This document shows positions 1-11,220 of a DNA stretch of 64,000 bases, in pieces. The notes beneath the pieces were generated by a model. It searched no databases, was not told the DNA's origin, and worked only from the letters and a program-made list of their open reading frames with translations. Position numbers and translations under genes: made by a program. This DNA comes from Monilinia fructicola (Eukaryota > Ascomycota > Leotiomycetes > Helotiales > Sclerotiniaceae): assembly GCA_008692225.1 (NCBI GenBank), contig VICG01000012.1, forward strand, positions 496,001 through 560,000, written 5' to 3'. Each line of letters opens with the position of its first letter. The first letter of the stretch is position 1.

Positions 1-1518
1 GCCGCATATTTGCAATTTTATAATAGGGTAATATTTAGGGCGTTTCACAACTGAGCTAGATGTCAATCGGTAGGCTGTCGCTCTTCTTAGCGCCAGGTTT
101 CCTCAAATTCCTACGGTAGTGGACTTGCAGAATTCATCACGCTACGTCAAGCTTCCAAATCCATCCAAGCGAATCTTTAGATATAGTATCATCTCACTAA
201 CAATGGTTTTTACTCTCTAAAGACTTGATTGAAAATTGGGAGAGAAAAGAGGTGTCTGTGAAGTGCTACTATTCACCTTCCATTAAAGTATTAGGTCAGT
301 TATGAGGGGTTAAAATGAACATGTGGCTATCAGCCATGTTGAGGTTATGAGAAAGTATCATACGTAGCGGAACCTTGAATAGATGAAATGGAGGATAAAA
401 CACCGCTCATTTGACGAATAGTAATCAATATAGATTTGAGAATTACATGGCTTACACGTGCCTACTTTCGCGAAATTCGAGGTGATTTTGGAAATTGTAC
501 TTGATATATTTTAGTGGCACCTGCAAGTGAGCTCGGTAATGTTTAAAGCCATACAACCAACCCTGCACAGACGTAGCTCCAATTCATTATTCACCTCGTA
601 ACATTCTGATCATGAAAATTTGATTCGTAGCAGTAGCCGAACTTGGATAAATGTGTGAAGGCTTTTTGCCATGTGAGACTGAAAGGCGGATTTAGAAGAA
701 TATGGGGTTAGTTACGAGTGCGATAGCCTAAGAGATGGCTAAGATACTATATGGAGGTGATGAATGTCCTACAGAGCTTTTGCCTTCCCCATTAAGTCGT
801 ACATCAAAATTCATCATAAAATGTGGCTGCAGATATTGAAATAGTCTAAGAAAACCAATAGTTGAAAGGCGTTGTTGGAAATGATTGAATTGGAAGGCGG
901 GTGCAGAATGTATTGTATCTGTCGGGGTGAAAGCCAGGAGATATGAGAGTCGATTATTTACGAAGCATCCATATGTATGGCGCAATTCATTTAGGCTGAT
1001 TTCAAAAACGATCTCACATCTTTCGCGAAGGCTCCAGAAGCCGGCATTGGCAGAACACTGAATGTATATCCCTCAGCCAAGCTCGAATGCAGAGCCACAA
1101 CAGATATCTTGAATAAAGGGATTGTAGGACCAAATGATGGATGCATATATACACATATCCAGGCTCCCCGCACAAAGACAGCAATGTCAAATTAACCTTA
1201 TTTCAACATCTTGGCCCCTTGGCGCTTGAGATAGCATTCTCGGCAAAATACCTCAGCTTCCTATTTGGATCTGCCGAGGCGGGCCACTGCAGACGCCTTT
1301 TTCAATTCGACCTTTTGATTTGTTTGATATCTGTCTTCGATATGTGTGACTTCAGTGAATGCCTTTCTGTGGAATTTGAGAGCTTTCTTATTCTGGAAGC
1401 CTTGCACAAATGCCATTTCTGTTGTTAACCGCAAGTCGCGATACAAAAAGAAAGCTATACTATAAAGCATTTGGCCGTCCCAGTGCTCAGTCACTCGCAC
1501 TCCTCAAGCTTCACAAAA
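1..1518. other. Intergenic spacer, no gene seen
   Basis: Moderately AT-rich sequence with only short, compositionally unconvincing open frames. No domain, signal peptide or intron-exon structure could be recognised. The last 100-200 bases before 1519 should hold the promoter and 5' leader of the carboxypeptidase gene, but no clear TATA or operator motif was identified. Confidence 0.6.
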
Positions 1519-3053
1519 ATGAGGTTTTTCCAAATCATTACCCTTGCTACTGCAGCTGCTGTAACAGGTACCGCGGCTGGAGAAAAGGTGAACTATGATG
1601 GCTATCAAGTCTTCCGCCTCAAGGCAGAAAACAGCAACATAGAAAAGATCAATGACATTGTTACTTCACTGGACCTTCAAACATGGAAAAAGTCGACCAA
1701 ACTTGGCACGGCTGACGTAGTCGTACCTCCACAACAGGTCAAAAATTTCTTGAAAATCACCGAGGACTTCCAAAGAGAGGTTATGCATAGTAATCTCGGA
1801 GAAATCGATTGCAGAAGAGGGACAGACTGACACCTATTCCACGGAGGCTGGTAAGTTGTAGGTTTCTATCTAGAATCTCATTTAACACAACTCAGCTCTT
1901 GCACCAAATGCGACATGGTTCACCGCATATCACGCCTATGCAGACCATATACAGTTCCTTAAGGATCTTGTCACGGAATATCCATCCAATGCCGAGATTG
2001 TGACGTCTGGAAATTCTGTTCAGGGTAATGCCATCACTGGCATTCATATTTATGGTAGTTCTGGTAAAGGAGTCAAGCCAGCTGTGATATTCCATGGGAC
2101 TGTGCATGCTAGAGAATGGATTACAACATTGGTGACTAGTCCATTAAAATGCAGTCACAGCTACAGCACTAACATTCTGTAGGTAACAGAAGTACATGGC
2201 ATACAACCTTCTGACAAACTATGCCACCAATACCGAAATCAAAGGATTCGTTGATAAATATGACTACTATATCTTCCCAGTTGTGAACCCCGATGGTGTG
2301 TCTTTCCCAATTGTTTCTTTGACGTATCTAAAATTTGGACGCAGGCTTTCTATACACCCAAAGTACAAATCGCTTGTGGCGTAAGAATCGTCAGACGCCA
2401 CCATCCACTTCAACTTGTTATGGCAGAGACATCAATCGTAACTGGGCTTATCAGTGGTCGGTCAGCGGTGGGGCCTCCACGGACCTTGTGCCGAAACTTA
2501 CAAAGGTGTCTATCAACCGGTAAACCAAGAACCTTCAGCGAACATGGGCTGAATATCACATAGGTCTGGCTGCAGCCGATGCACCAGAAACAGCAGGACT
2601 TGCTGCATACGCCAACAAAGTAAGGGCAGCCCAGGGCTTGAAACTTTTCATCGACTTCCACTCGTACTCTCAACTCTTCATGACTCGCAAGTCCATCCAA
2701 TATCCAACAAAGACAAATAAGTGGCTAATTTCACCATCACAGCATACGGATACTCCTGCACTGCATTGGCAGAGAACAATGCACAGCTTCAATCACTGGC
2801 AGCGAGTTACGTTGCAGCTGTTAAAGCAGTGTATGGAACCAGTTTTGGATATGGTCCAATCTGTTCCACAATTTATCAGGCGACTGGAAACAGTGTGGAT
2901 TATGTCGATGCAACTGTCGGTGCTGATTTCACCTTTACCACAGAACTGAGAGATACTGGAACTTATGGATTTGTTTTGCCAGCTAGCCAAATCACACCCA
3001 GTGCCATTGAAGCCTTTGCTGGAGTAAGGTCTTTGTTGATCAATATGACATGA
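1519..3053 (+). CDS. Secreted M14 metallocarboxypeptidase (carboxypeptidase A type), six exons
   Basis: Predicted zinc exopeptidase releasing C-terminal residues from peptides outside the cell. The start at 1519 gives a signal peptide ([21 protein letters not shown]), then a propeptide and the peptidase domain. Visible catalytic features are the zinc ligands in HAREW (2106-2120), the Asn-Arg pair of NRNW, the third zinc ligand in DFHSYSQLF, and the general-base Glu in [12 protein letters not shown]. Exons: 1519-1850, 1896-2131, 2190-2295, 2345-2505, 2564-2686, 2743-3053. The fifth intron (2687-2742) is GC-AG. Two one-base breaks interrupt the frame: an extra A in 1802-1804 and a missing C at 2484-2485. 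With both repaired the product is about 422 aa, normal for pro-carboxypeptidases of this family. All active-site residues persist, so I favour sequence error over decay. Family assignment is secure; true intactness is not. Confidence 0.85.
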
Positions 3054-3295
3054 AAGTCAAGAGCTGCAATGTAAGTGACAGGGACGCCGATAATTCTTCT
3101 CACGTGGAGCGGGCTATGAGCCTCCAGAGGGGTGAGGAGGAAGGGAGGGATCCGGATGCAAGCTCAAGGGCAGATATCATAGCATGGTAAATAACGAAGA
3201 ACCGAATCTCAAAGGATTGATACTTTGTTGTGAAACTCATTTTGATGATGTGGTATAGAAAAGGACATGATGAGGCCATTTGCACAGCGTGAGTA

Positions 3296-3372
3296 TCGGT
3301 CGGTAGGTAGGCAGATAGGTAGGTAAACGAATAAATAGATAGGGAGGTGGGTGGGTGGGTAGGTAGGTACCT
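3296..3372. repeat. GGTA/GGTG-type simple repeat
   Basis: A run of imperfect GGTAGGTA and GGTGGGTG units lies downstream of the carboxypeptidase gene and just before AT island 1. It is ordinary low-complexity sequence. Similar GGTA tracts recur near 48.2 and 60.9 kb. Confidence 0.7.
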
Positions 3373-4497
3373 AGTAGATACTACTCGAGTAGATAGTTTC
3401 TAAAGATTGGTAAAGATCTAGATCGACAGAGGTATGTAGGTCGGATGGACGTCCATTTGAGCTCATATGAACCTGTGGGGCGTCTCTTAAAAAAAAAAGG
3501 TCAACTGCAAAACGTTACACAAGTCCACCCGACGTTTAACCGAATGTATAATTTTATGCAAATTCATAAAATTTTGCATAAATTATAAATATTCTTAATT
3601 AGATTCTAAACGTTTTCTAAACGTTTTTGAAAACGTTTTGAAAACATTTCGAAAACATTTAGAAAACGTTTTTCAAAATATTTAGAATCTAATTAAAAAA
3701 TTTAAATTTTTTTTAATAATAATATTAATATATTTATATTTAATATTAAAAACTAATTATTTAATATTAAAATATTAATTAAATAATAAATTAATAATAA
3801 TAATTTTAAATATATATTAATTAATATAGTTTTATTAAAAGACAAATTATATATTTATATATATATATATAATATATATATATAATTCTTAAAATATTAT
3901 AATTATTAATATTTAATATAATCTAATTTAAAATAAAATTAATATAAATTTATATAAGATAATTATATTAATTTTTTAATAAAAGCTTTAAATTAAATCC
4001 TAAACGTTTTCAAAACGTTTAAAAAACGTTTAGAATCTAATTAAGAATATTTAAAAATATTTAAAAATATTTTAATAATAATAATAATATATTTATATTT
4101 AATATTTAAATATTAATAAAGTAATAAATAAATAAAATTAAAATTAAATATATATTAATTAATAAAGCTTTATTAAAAGATAAATTATTTAATATAAATT
4201 TATTTAAATTATATATATATATATATATATATTATTTAAATATTATTAAAATATTCTAAGAATTATGGATTCGAAGAATCAACCTCAGAGAAATGTGGAG
4301 TCATGTGACTATTATCATGTGATTATTATACCTGTACTATAGGAGGTTCAAAATGAAAAAACACGAACCTTAAATCCTTAGCGGCTCGTATGATTGGTCA
4401 TAAGTATTCCGCGAAAATTCTAATTGGTCGAACATTAGTAAGCAAAAAACCTTAATTTTTTAATGCCGACTTTCCGTTCTACCTTCGGAGCTTAATT

Positions 4498-4620
4498 ATT
4501 CCGGCCATTTCATTTCGGCCATTTCGAAAGTGGTTAACCATTTCGGCCTATTCCATTTCGGCCCATTCCATTTCGGCTCATTCCATTTTGGCCATTCTAT
4601 TTCGGCCATTCCATTTCAGC
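4498..4620. repeat. Imperfect tandem ATTCCATTTCGGCC repeats
   Basis: Roughly eight degenerate copies of a CCATTTCGGCC-containing unit lie inside AT island 1. They are among the few stretches there that keep C and G. The same motif, again followed by TAATAAA runs, reappears at about 36185-36220 at the left edge of AT island 2, so both islands contain a shared repeat family. Confidence 0.7.
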
Positions 4621-4639
4621 TATTATATATAGGCCTATA

Positions 4640-5182
4640 TTATTTTGAAATAATAAATAATAAATAATAATAAGAAATAATTAATAATAAATAATAAATA
4701 ATAAATAATAAATAATAAATAATAAAATAAATAATAAATAATAAATAATAAATAAGAAATAAGAAATAATAAATAATAAATAATAAATAATAAATAATAA
4801 ATAATAAATAATAAATAATAAATAATAAATAATAAATAAATAATAAATAATAAATAATAAATAATAAATATTAATAATAAATATTATAATTATAATTAAA
4901 TACTTTTAATATATTTTATATATTAATTAAAAATATATTAAGAAATATATAAGACTATAAAGCTTTCTTATAAATTCTAAATTTTAATTTAAAAATAAAA
5001 ATTTTTAAAAGTTAAATAGTAAATAGAAATAAATAAAATAAATAGAATAAATAGAATAAATAGAATAAATAGAATAAATAGAATAAATTTTATTTATAAT
5101 ATAAGAGTATTTATTTTAAAATAAAAAAGGAGAATATAAGAATATATAATAATAGAGGATTAAAGAAATGATTTTTTACTTA

Positions 5183-5274
<92 letters not shown>
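4640..5274. repeat. AT microsatellites: TAATAAA, AATAGAATAA and ATT arrays
   Basis: Three arrays follow one another: (TAATAAA)n at about 4645-4870, a short (GAATAAATA)n block near 5035-5090, and (ATT)n at about 5183-5274. The trinucleotide array ends directly at the left border of the 155-bp MITE. Confidence 0.8.
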
Positions 5275-5275
<1 letters not shown>

Positions 5276-5430
5276 CTAGCACTCGCGGAAAATAAATTTT
5301 TAGATTATGGATTCGTAGAATTTTATTAGCCTCGAACGAAGTGAGGATTGGGGGTTTGGGGGCTAGCCCCCATTAAGTAATAAAATTCGAAGAATCCATA
5401 GTCTGAAAATTTATTTTCCGCGAGTGCTAG
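5276..5430. mobile_element. 155-bp MITE with ~53-bp terminal inverted repeats and TA target duplication
   Basis: Left end CTAGCACTCGCGGAAAATAA and right end TTATTTTCCGCGAGTGCTAG are exact complements. The pairing continues inward to about 53 bp per arm with only a few mismatches, leaving a ~49-bp G/C-containing core that includes GGGGGCTAGCCCCC. TA occurs immediately outside both ends (5274-5275 and 5431-5432). Short length, long arms, TA duplication and no coding capacity define a Tc1/mariner-type MITE or foldback element. Its arms keep C and G inside an otherwise RIP-bleached region, which suggests insertion after the surrounding element decayed, or escape from RIP because of its small size. 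Confidence 0.85.
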
Positions 5431-5802
5431 TATATATATTGCAATTTAATTTAAAATAAAATTAATATAAATTTATATAAGAAAATTATATTATTTTTTT
5501 AATAATAATTTAAAATTAGATTTTAAACGTTTTCTAAACGTTTTCTAAACGTTTTCTAAACGTTTTCAAAATGTTTTCAAAACGTTTAGAAAACGTTTAG
5601 AATCTAATCTCAAAAATTTATAATTTATTAATAATCAATTTTTGCATAATTTTTTTTATGAATTTTTATGAATCTTATGCAAATTTATGCTAATTTATAA
5701 CTTTTGCCCCACTAGTCCACCCGACGTTTTTTCCGAGTCCACGGGAGCTCAGATGGACGTCCATCCGACCTGTCGACTCGATTGACAGTCGAGTAAACTG
5801 AT

Positions 5803-5845
5803 GGTGTGGCTTGTGTGGCTTGTGTGGCTTGTGTGGCTTGTGCCT
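5803..5845. repeat. GTGTGGCTT 9-bp tandem repeat
   Basis: Four consecutive copies of a TGTGGCTTG unit lie just outside the right terminal repeat of AT island 1. The rest of 5772-6210 holds no recognisable gene and would include the upstream region of the 6211 gene. Confidence 0.75.
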
Positions 5846-6210
5846 TTTAGCCCAATTAGTCTGGTTGGTTCTAAGACTCTCGGGCTGTCTGACTAATCCA
5901 TAATGATTGTTGCCGGCAAAAATAAACAAAGGATTTCACCTTCAGTCTGAATCAAATCTTGACAATCAGACCTGGACATTCACATGCTCTCTGTACATAA
6001 CAGCATTGAATTATCGTAACCTTTACGGTATATTCTAGCAGTACCAGTCAAAATGTTCATATAATAGAGCTTCTTTAAATCGATTGATTCCTTTGATCCC
6101 TGATCATTCAGTGAAAGGGTCAGGCTCCATCAGATCAGTGTTTAGACTTGGAACTACCGGGATTCTGCGAATCTGCGATAAAGAGACGTGGGTAATTATT
6201 TCCCTCTTAG

Positions 6211-7686
6211 TTGTGCAATATGTGGTTACACCTCATACCTCACAGTACTAGATGCGCCACGCCATGTGCCCTAGTTAAACGCCTTGGGCCCCAGAATGTA
6301 TCGATTTCCATGCACCGGGGAACCTCCAGAGAATACTCAGAAACTTGCAAACAAGCACACGGTGCTGTATCGCCGAGTGATGTCGAATCACACGCTACTG
6401 AAGGGAATGACGGCATTTCAAGTAATATCAATCCTGCCAAGTCAACGTACCAAGAAATGACCGTGGTATCCAATACAGAAATGGCGATGCACAATGTTGT
6501 CAATGATGCCAGCCCTGCCATGGCATATGAGAAGAGGATGGAGGAGATTAGCAGGAAGGTTCAGCAGGCGTCCCACGAACACCAGGAAATATTTACAAAG
6601 TTTTTAAAGCAGGTTGAGGATGATGGCTATATTGCGTATGCAGAAGGGTCGACCTACGATGATGCCACAACGCAGAAGATCTCTTCAGTATCAGCAGTTG
6701 GGTTTGAAAGCAGACCAGAAAGAAAATTGGACTCTACTTCGATGCAGACCATTTCCGAAAGCAAAGTCAATCGCAGGGGAGAAGCCCAGAATTTTGCAGA
6801 TAGCCTGCGACATAAATATTCTCCCACGACACTTGAGCATCAAGTTGTTGAGAATGTCAATAGCTATGGCATACAAAAGGCTACCAATGAAAGTGTGACG
6901 ACCTGTACAAATCCAAATGTTCCGCGAAGAATTGATCAGTCTATAAATATTTGCTTACACCTCGATGACAAAGTTACACAAGAGGTGGATAGGATAGTGA
7001 CTAGGTTCTCTCAACATCGTCCAATCTTGAATAATGGTCGAGCAAACATTCCAGTAATGAAGGGCCTCCCGGCGCAACATTGGAGACAATACCAAATATT
7101 TATGCGATTTTTGCAATATTGGAGGTCACCCTTTCCTATGGGGCGGGTAAAACCTTTAGTGAAACCCCTGGGCGAACGTTGGGGGGTGATTTGGCAAATA
7201 GAGGATGCTCCCGCAATTCAAGCCATCCGTCAGACTTTCCGTCAGGTATTAGAGGGCGATCTTTTGCAGTATAATTTCCCTCCCGATAGTCCATGGGAAT
7301 CGAGAGCCACGATAACTAAGGGCATCAGTCAAGGTCAAGCGGAGGAAATTGTAAATTCAATCAACACAGCATATCCAGATGGATTTGACCTCGGCCTGAT
7401 TACGCGGTGTGTTTTGATTCATACACTATTCAGTTATGGTAGAATTCACACAACTGTCACTCAATCACCAGAATTCCTCTTGATGGGTATAAAGTCTGTT
7501 GGATCTTCTCTTGATACCAGTCAACACCTCCAAATCGAAAGTTTATGGAATCAAACCATGTCACAGATTGACAATACATTCTTTAAAACAAGTGGGTCAG
7601 ATAACTTTTACAAGACTGCACCTATTAGAAAGATCCAGAAGAAGAGGAAGCAGAAGAGGAAGAAAAATGAGCAGATTTCTCAATAA
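6211..7686 (+). CDS. Hypothetical protein, 491 aa, Lys-rich C terminus
   Basis: A single uninterrupted frame with no recognised domain. The first ~45 residues (MCNMWLHLIPHSTRCATP...) are rich in Arg, His and Ser with almost no acidic residues, resembling a mitochondrial presequence. A later Met (MHRGTSREYS, or MAMHNVV) could be the true start. Residues ~50-240 are Ser/Thr/Glu-rich and probably disordered. Residues ~275-450 look folded, with many Trp, Tyr and Phe (HWRQYQIFMRFLQYWRSPFP) and predicted helices. The tail KKRKQKRKKNEQ could be a nuclear localisation signal, which conflicts with the mitochondrial reading. It sits alone between AT island 1 and another unusual gene. Real gene likely; function unknown. 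Confidence 0.6.
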   Translation: MCNMWLHLIPHSTRCATPCALVKRLGPQNVSISMHRGTSREYSETCKQAHGAVSPSDVESHATEGNDGISSNINPAKSTYQEMTVVSNTEMAMHNVVNDASPAMAYEKRMEEISRKVQQASHEHQEIFTKFLKQVEDDGYIAYAEGSTYDDATTQKISSVSAVGFESRPERKLDSTSMQTISESKVNRRGEAQNFADSLRHKYSPTTLEHQVVENVNSYGIQKATNESVTTCTNPNVPRRIDQSINICLHLDDKVTQEVDRIVTRFSQHRPILNNGRANIPVMKGLPAQHWRQYQIFMRFLQYWRSPFPMGRVKPLVKPLGERWGVIWQIEDAPAIQAIRQTFRQVLEGDLLQYNFPPDSPWESRATITKGISQGQAEEIVNSINTAYPDGFDLGLITRCVLIHTLFSYGRIHTTVTQSPEFLLMGIKSVGSSLDTSQHLQIESLWNQTMSQIDNTFFKTSGSDNFYKTAPIRKIQKKRKQKRKKNEQISQ

Positions 7687-8376
7687 AGTCTGTTCAGGAG
7701 CATCAAGATTATGAATTAACATCCCCTCCATAGTATTAAAATTGACCCAATGAAGGTATATGATAGTCACTAACTCTACATAAGTAACTACCGATGCTTT
7801 GTTTCATCACTATCATTGCCAGTGTCCAAAGGTACTGGCAGCGATGATTGGGTGCAGTACAACAAAGACTAGCGTTAGTCTGTACTTCCAGCCTTGGTAT
7901 CAATTATTATATATTAACCTGGCCTAAGTATATGGTTTGATCTCTTTGGGAGTCAGCGATACTACCATCTAAATTGTTTTGTCATGCCTCACTTGAAACT
8001 TTGGTGCAAAGTGAGAAGATATAGGTGATGAACAATTGAACGTCCTCCCAAATGACAGAACTACAATAAATTCTCGCACTGGTCAATTAGTTTGGCTGTG
8101 TCAACATATTCACAATGAAAATACTTTTCTGCTTTAAATACTGTACCATGTGACCCCTTTCACGAAGAATGCTCTTGTGCATTATTACAATAAGTGTATT
8201 CCGGAAGCGGTAACTTTGTGTCTCATCTTCTCTTTGTTAAAGTGCACTACAACTATTGATTAGTGTGTGTCCGTAACTGCTAACGTCTCTTTGTCTAGAA
8301 CTGAGGTTGGCCAGCTTGGAATCTCGAGTTTGTTTGCATTCTATTCAATTATTCATACACTTCGCATGCTCAAATC
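7687..8376. other. Intergenic spacer, no gene seen
   Basis: Contains only short frames without recognisable content. It must include the 3' end of the 6211 gene and the promoter of the coiled-coil gene starting at 8377. No clear regulatory motif was identified. Confidence 0.5.
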
Positions 8377-11220
8377 ATGGATCCAGATAGTTGCCCATCT
8401 GAAAGCAGGTTTCCTGAACATGATCATCACGGTGATACCCACGAGGAAGTCCGGGATCTATACCAGATTGCCGTCCAGGAGAGAGATGATCTGAGAGAGT
8501 ATGTCAATAAACTTGAGCGACAGATACTGCCTCGATTCGTTGTGGATGGCACGAATCTCGCAGAAATATTTGTCTCTCAGAAGGATGCATACCTTGAACG
8601 TGTCATAAACCTCGAAAAGGCAATGGCTGAAGCTGAAAAGGCGCACTCTTATGACTCTCAAAAATTGCAGCAATCAAATCTTGAATCAAAACGTGCCTAC
8701 GAAGATATAAAGTCCCAGATCGATGGTCGAAATGGATATAAAGATCGATTACAAAGTGCGCATATCGCGCTTGAATTGGCGAATAATAATCGGCCTGCCG
8801 ATGTTTTGGAATATGTTGGGAAGTTGGCAGACATGACGAAAGAGCGAGACGAATTAATTGCAGAAGCACATAAGCTTAAGTTGCGTATTGAAGAGTTGCA
8901 CCTTAATTGGAATGCTGCATTGACCGACGTTGAAAAATTAAGGAAGGAGAAGGTGGAACGGGAAAAATTCCATGAGAATCCAATTGCTTTGCGAGAAGCG
9001 AACCAAGAAATTGAACGATTGCGGAGAGCAAATGAATTACAAGATTCTTACCATGTAGAGGCAGCAAATGGTGAAGTTCGACGATTGCAAGGAGAAAAGA
9101 TTGAATGGGAGCAGGAGAGGACGAACTTTGAAGGTCGCGCTGCAGAATTATCACTCCGGATAAGGACCTTGGAGGATATGTTAAGTGCGTCAGAAGCTCA
9201 GGAAACATCGGCTGATGCAAAAATGTCAGATGTAGATGCCGATGAAGGAAAAACCAACGCCACGACAAGAGGCACTTGGAGACGCTGTCTGGAGGCGGTG
9301 GGTCAAATAGACTTTGGGATCATATTCAAGTACAACCCAAGGAAGTGAATGATATATATAATCTAGCCTCAGCAAATCTGTACCGACCTGGTGGAGCATT
9401 ACCAGATCCGGACCCGGGACCTCAAAGCTCTCGTCATCAATTCCCAGGTGTTACCTGGGTCAAGCAATTGGTCGCCCTCGGCTCTAATCGACCAGTCGCT
9501 CCCTTGGTGGAAGAAGGGACTTGGAAACAGTGGGCAAATGCATTGCAGGATTTCATTTTGAGGGGGCCGAATGAGGTAGAAGCACTTTACAGATTGGGAA
9601 ATAGAAGACAACTTAGTGCTGGCGTAGAATGGATCCAGAAGCTTATCACGATAGCCTCCGATAGACCTACCGTTCCAGATCGGCCAGTTACTCTGAAAGA
9701 ATACCAACTAAGCGTGGAACTCAAAGAAGCTCAAATCAAAATCGAAGAGCTCCAAATGTGCGGCACAGATAGGGCAAAAGTTTGACGGCGGGTGGGGAGG
9801 TTGGAATGGTCATGAACAACTACTCCAACAGGCCTTTATCGATGCGAATATGAGGAATGTGGAATTAGAAAACGAGGCAGATTCACTAACGGCACACTAT
9901 GAAGATGAAATAGAACAATTGGAGAGGAAGCTCAATAACTCTAACAACCAACAGAATCTTTACAAGAGACTGTATGAGTCAGGACAGGTGCACAGTGATA
10001 AATTGGATGAAATTGAAAAATTAGAGAAGGACTTGGGGGCGGCATACGAACGGGGACAAAATTTCAAACGGCTATTGGATAAGGAAAAGGTTCTATCTGC
10101 TGAACATGAGGAGGTTTGGCAGCAAAAGTATAATAAAGAAGTTGCGGGAGCGGATAAACATGCGGCGGGATTGGTGGAGGAAATAGAAACGTTGCAGGGG
10201 AGATTGAATGGAGCACACGGTGTTATTGCCGGGTTGGAAAAGGAAGCCGAGAAATTGAGAAAAACAGATCGCGGGTAGCAATACCGGGGCCGGCGGGCTA
10301 AGAGAAAGTATATTTGGGGTTAGCGTCAGAAGAGGGTCGCCAAAGCGCACCTGGTAGCCAAGGAAGCGAGAGCGAGAGCGAGAGCGAAAACGAAAACGAA
10401 AGCAAGGATCTCGATGAAGAAGAAAAGGCCGATGCCGAAAAGCTCAAAATAGTAGAATCAGACCTCTATAACACCCTCGAAGAAGTCGAAGAACTCAAGC
10501 TCAAACTTGGATTTGCGAAATCGTGCTTTTGACGATATGAAGGAAGAATTCGAAATAAAAATTTCTCAAGTTGAAGACATCGCAAAGGAAGCTATGACGG
10601 ACAGAGAACGCATGGCGGAGAAATTGAGGCAGGCCCAGGAGTTATTCAGGAGGGGTGTCGCGGCTGAAGTCAGGAAACTGGAACGGGAAGGTCGATTGAA
10701 GTTGAGAAATTCGTGGACTCAGACTAATCGATTGAGCGGGGATGATCACGTGTTCCCAGGGCAATGGAAGGGGGAAGGGCGAAAGATTCTTGCCACACCC
10801 AGAGCCAAAAAACCAGTCATCAGAGTACACGATCACGAAGAATCTCCACCACTTAGTCCGCTAGAGAGTCCGTTGGAAAGTCCAGATATGTTAATGAAGG
10901 ATGACGAGGAATATAGAGGTCCGAGGTCTGGAAGGAAGGGGAGGAACACAGACCCACAAGATGATGTGTCGGAGGCGGGAAGTGAAGGCTCGATTGGGCT
11001 GAGAAGGAGTCCAAGATCAACAAGGAACATGAGCCCGATTTATAGGGAGGTGCCGCTGAACGTTCTCTTAGGGGGGAGGAGGAGTGGGAGTAGGAAGAAG
11101 AGGAAGGCTGAGGACGGGGTGGAAGATTTGGCGCGGGGGGCGGAAACAGATCAATCATTGCATGGGGATGACATGGGGGAGCGGGGCGGAGTGAAAAGGA
11201 GGGGGTTTAAGATGGTATGA
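8377..11220 (+). CDS. Large coiled-coil protein with two Trp-rich repeats, ~945 aa
   Basis: Start at 8377 (MDPDSCPSESRFPEHDHHG). Residues ~20-290 are heptad-rich coiled coil full of Glu, Lys, Arg and Leu. A different segment follows at about 9284-9690, where two copies of a WxxWxxxL...PxEVxxxYxL...WVxxL pattern occur in tandem. A second long coiled coil (9850-10700) comes next, then an acidic Ser/Glu run (SESESESENENES), Pro/Ser-rich phosphosite-like sequence, and a basic nuclear-type signal (RRSGSRKKRKAEDG). The frame is broken six times by one extra base, each in a homopolymer: 9249-9253, 9305-9307, 9772-9774, 10260-10264, 10316-10319, 10509-10510. Removing all six gives exactly 946 codons, so I annotate one intronless gene. 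A nuclear or cytoskeletal scaffold is possible but unproven. Confidence 0.7.

Larger units (their letters stand above)
3438..5771. mobile_element. AT island 1: RIP-decayed element with terminal inverted repeats
   Basis: The ends carry a 27-bp inverted repeat with one mismatch: 3438-3464 begins AGGTCGGATGGACGTCCAT, and 5745-5771 is its reverse complement. Further in, imperfect inverted blocks continue (TAGATTCTAAACG at 3600 versus its complement near 5600), and both ends contain AGTCCACCCGACGTTT. The interior is almost pure A/T with arrays of AAACGTTTT, TAATAAA and ATT, and no coding frame survives. This fits a DNA transposon mutated by RIP (C to T). No target-site duplication could be identified, so the exact borders are uncertain. 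A second, shorter element is nested at 5276-5430. Confidence 0.7.

Noticed and set aside
2183..2196. A third frame error in the carboxypeptidase at GTAACAGAAGTAC
   Set aside because: Using the AG at 2188-2189 as the splice acceptor keeps the frame ([13 protein letters not shown]), so no indel is required, although an extra G remains possible.
8377..11220. Four or five separate small genes or a pseudogene at the coiled-coil locus
   Set aside because: Each break is explained by one extra base in a homopolymer, the joined sequence reads naturally, and the corrected length is a whole number of codons.
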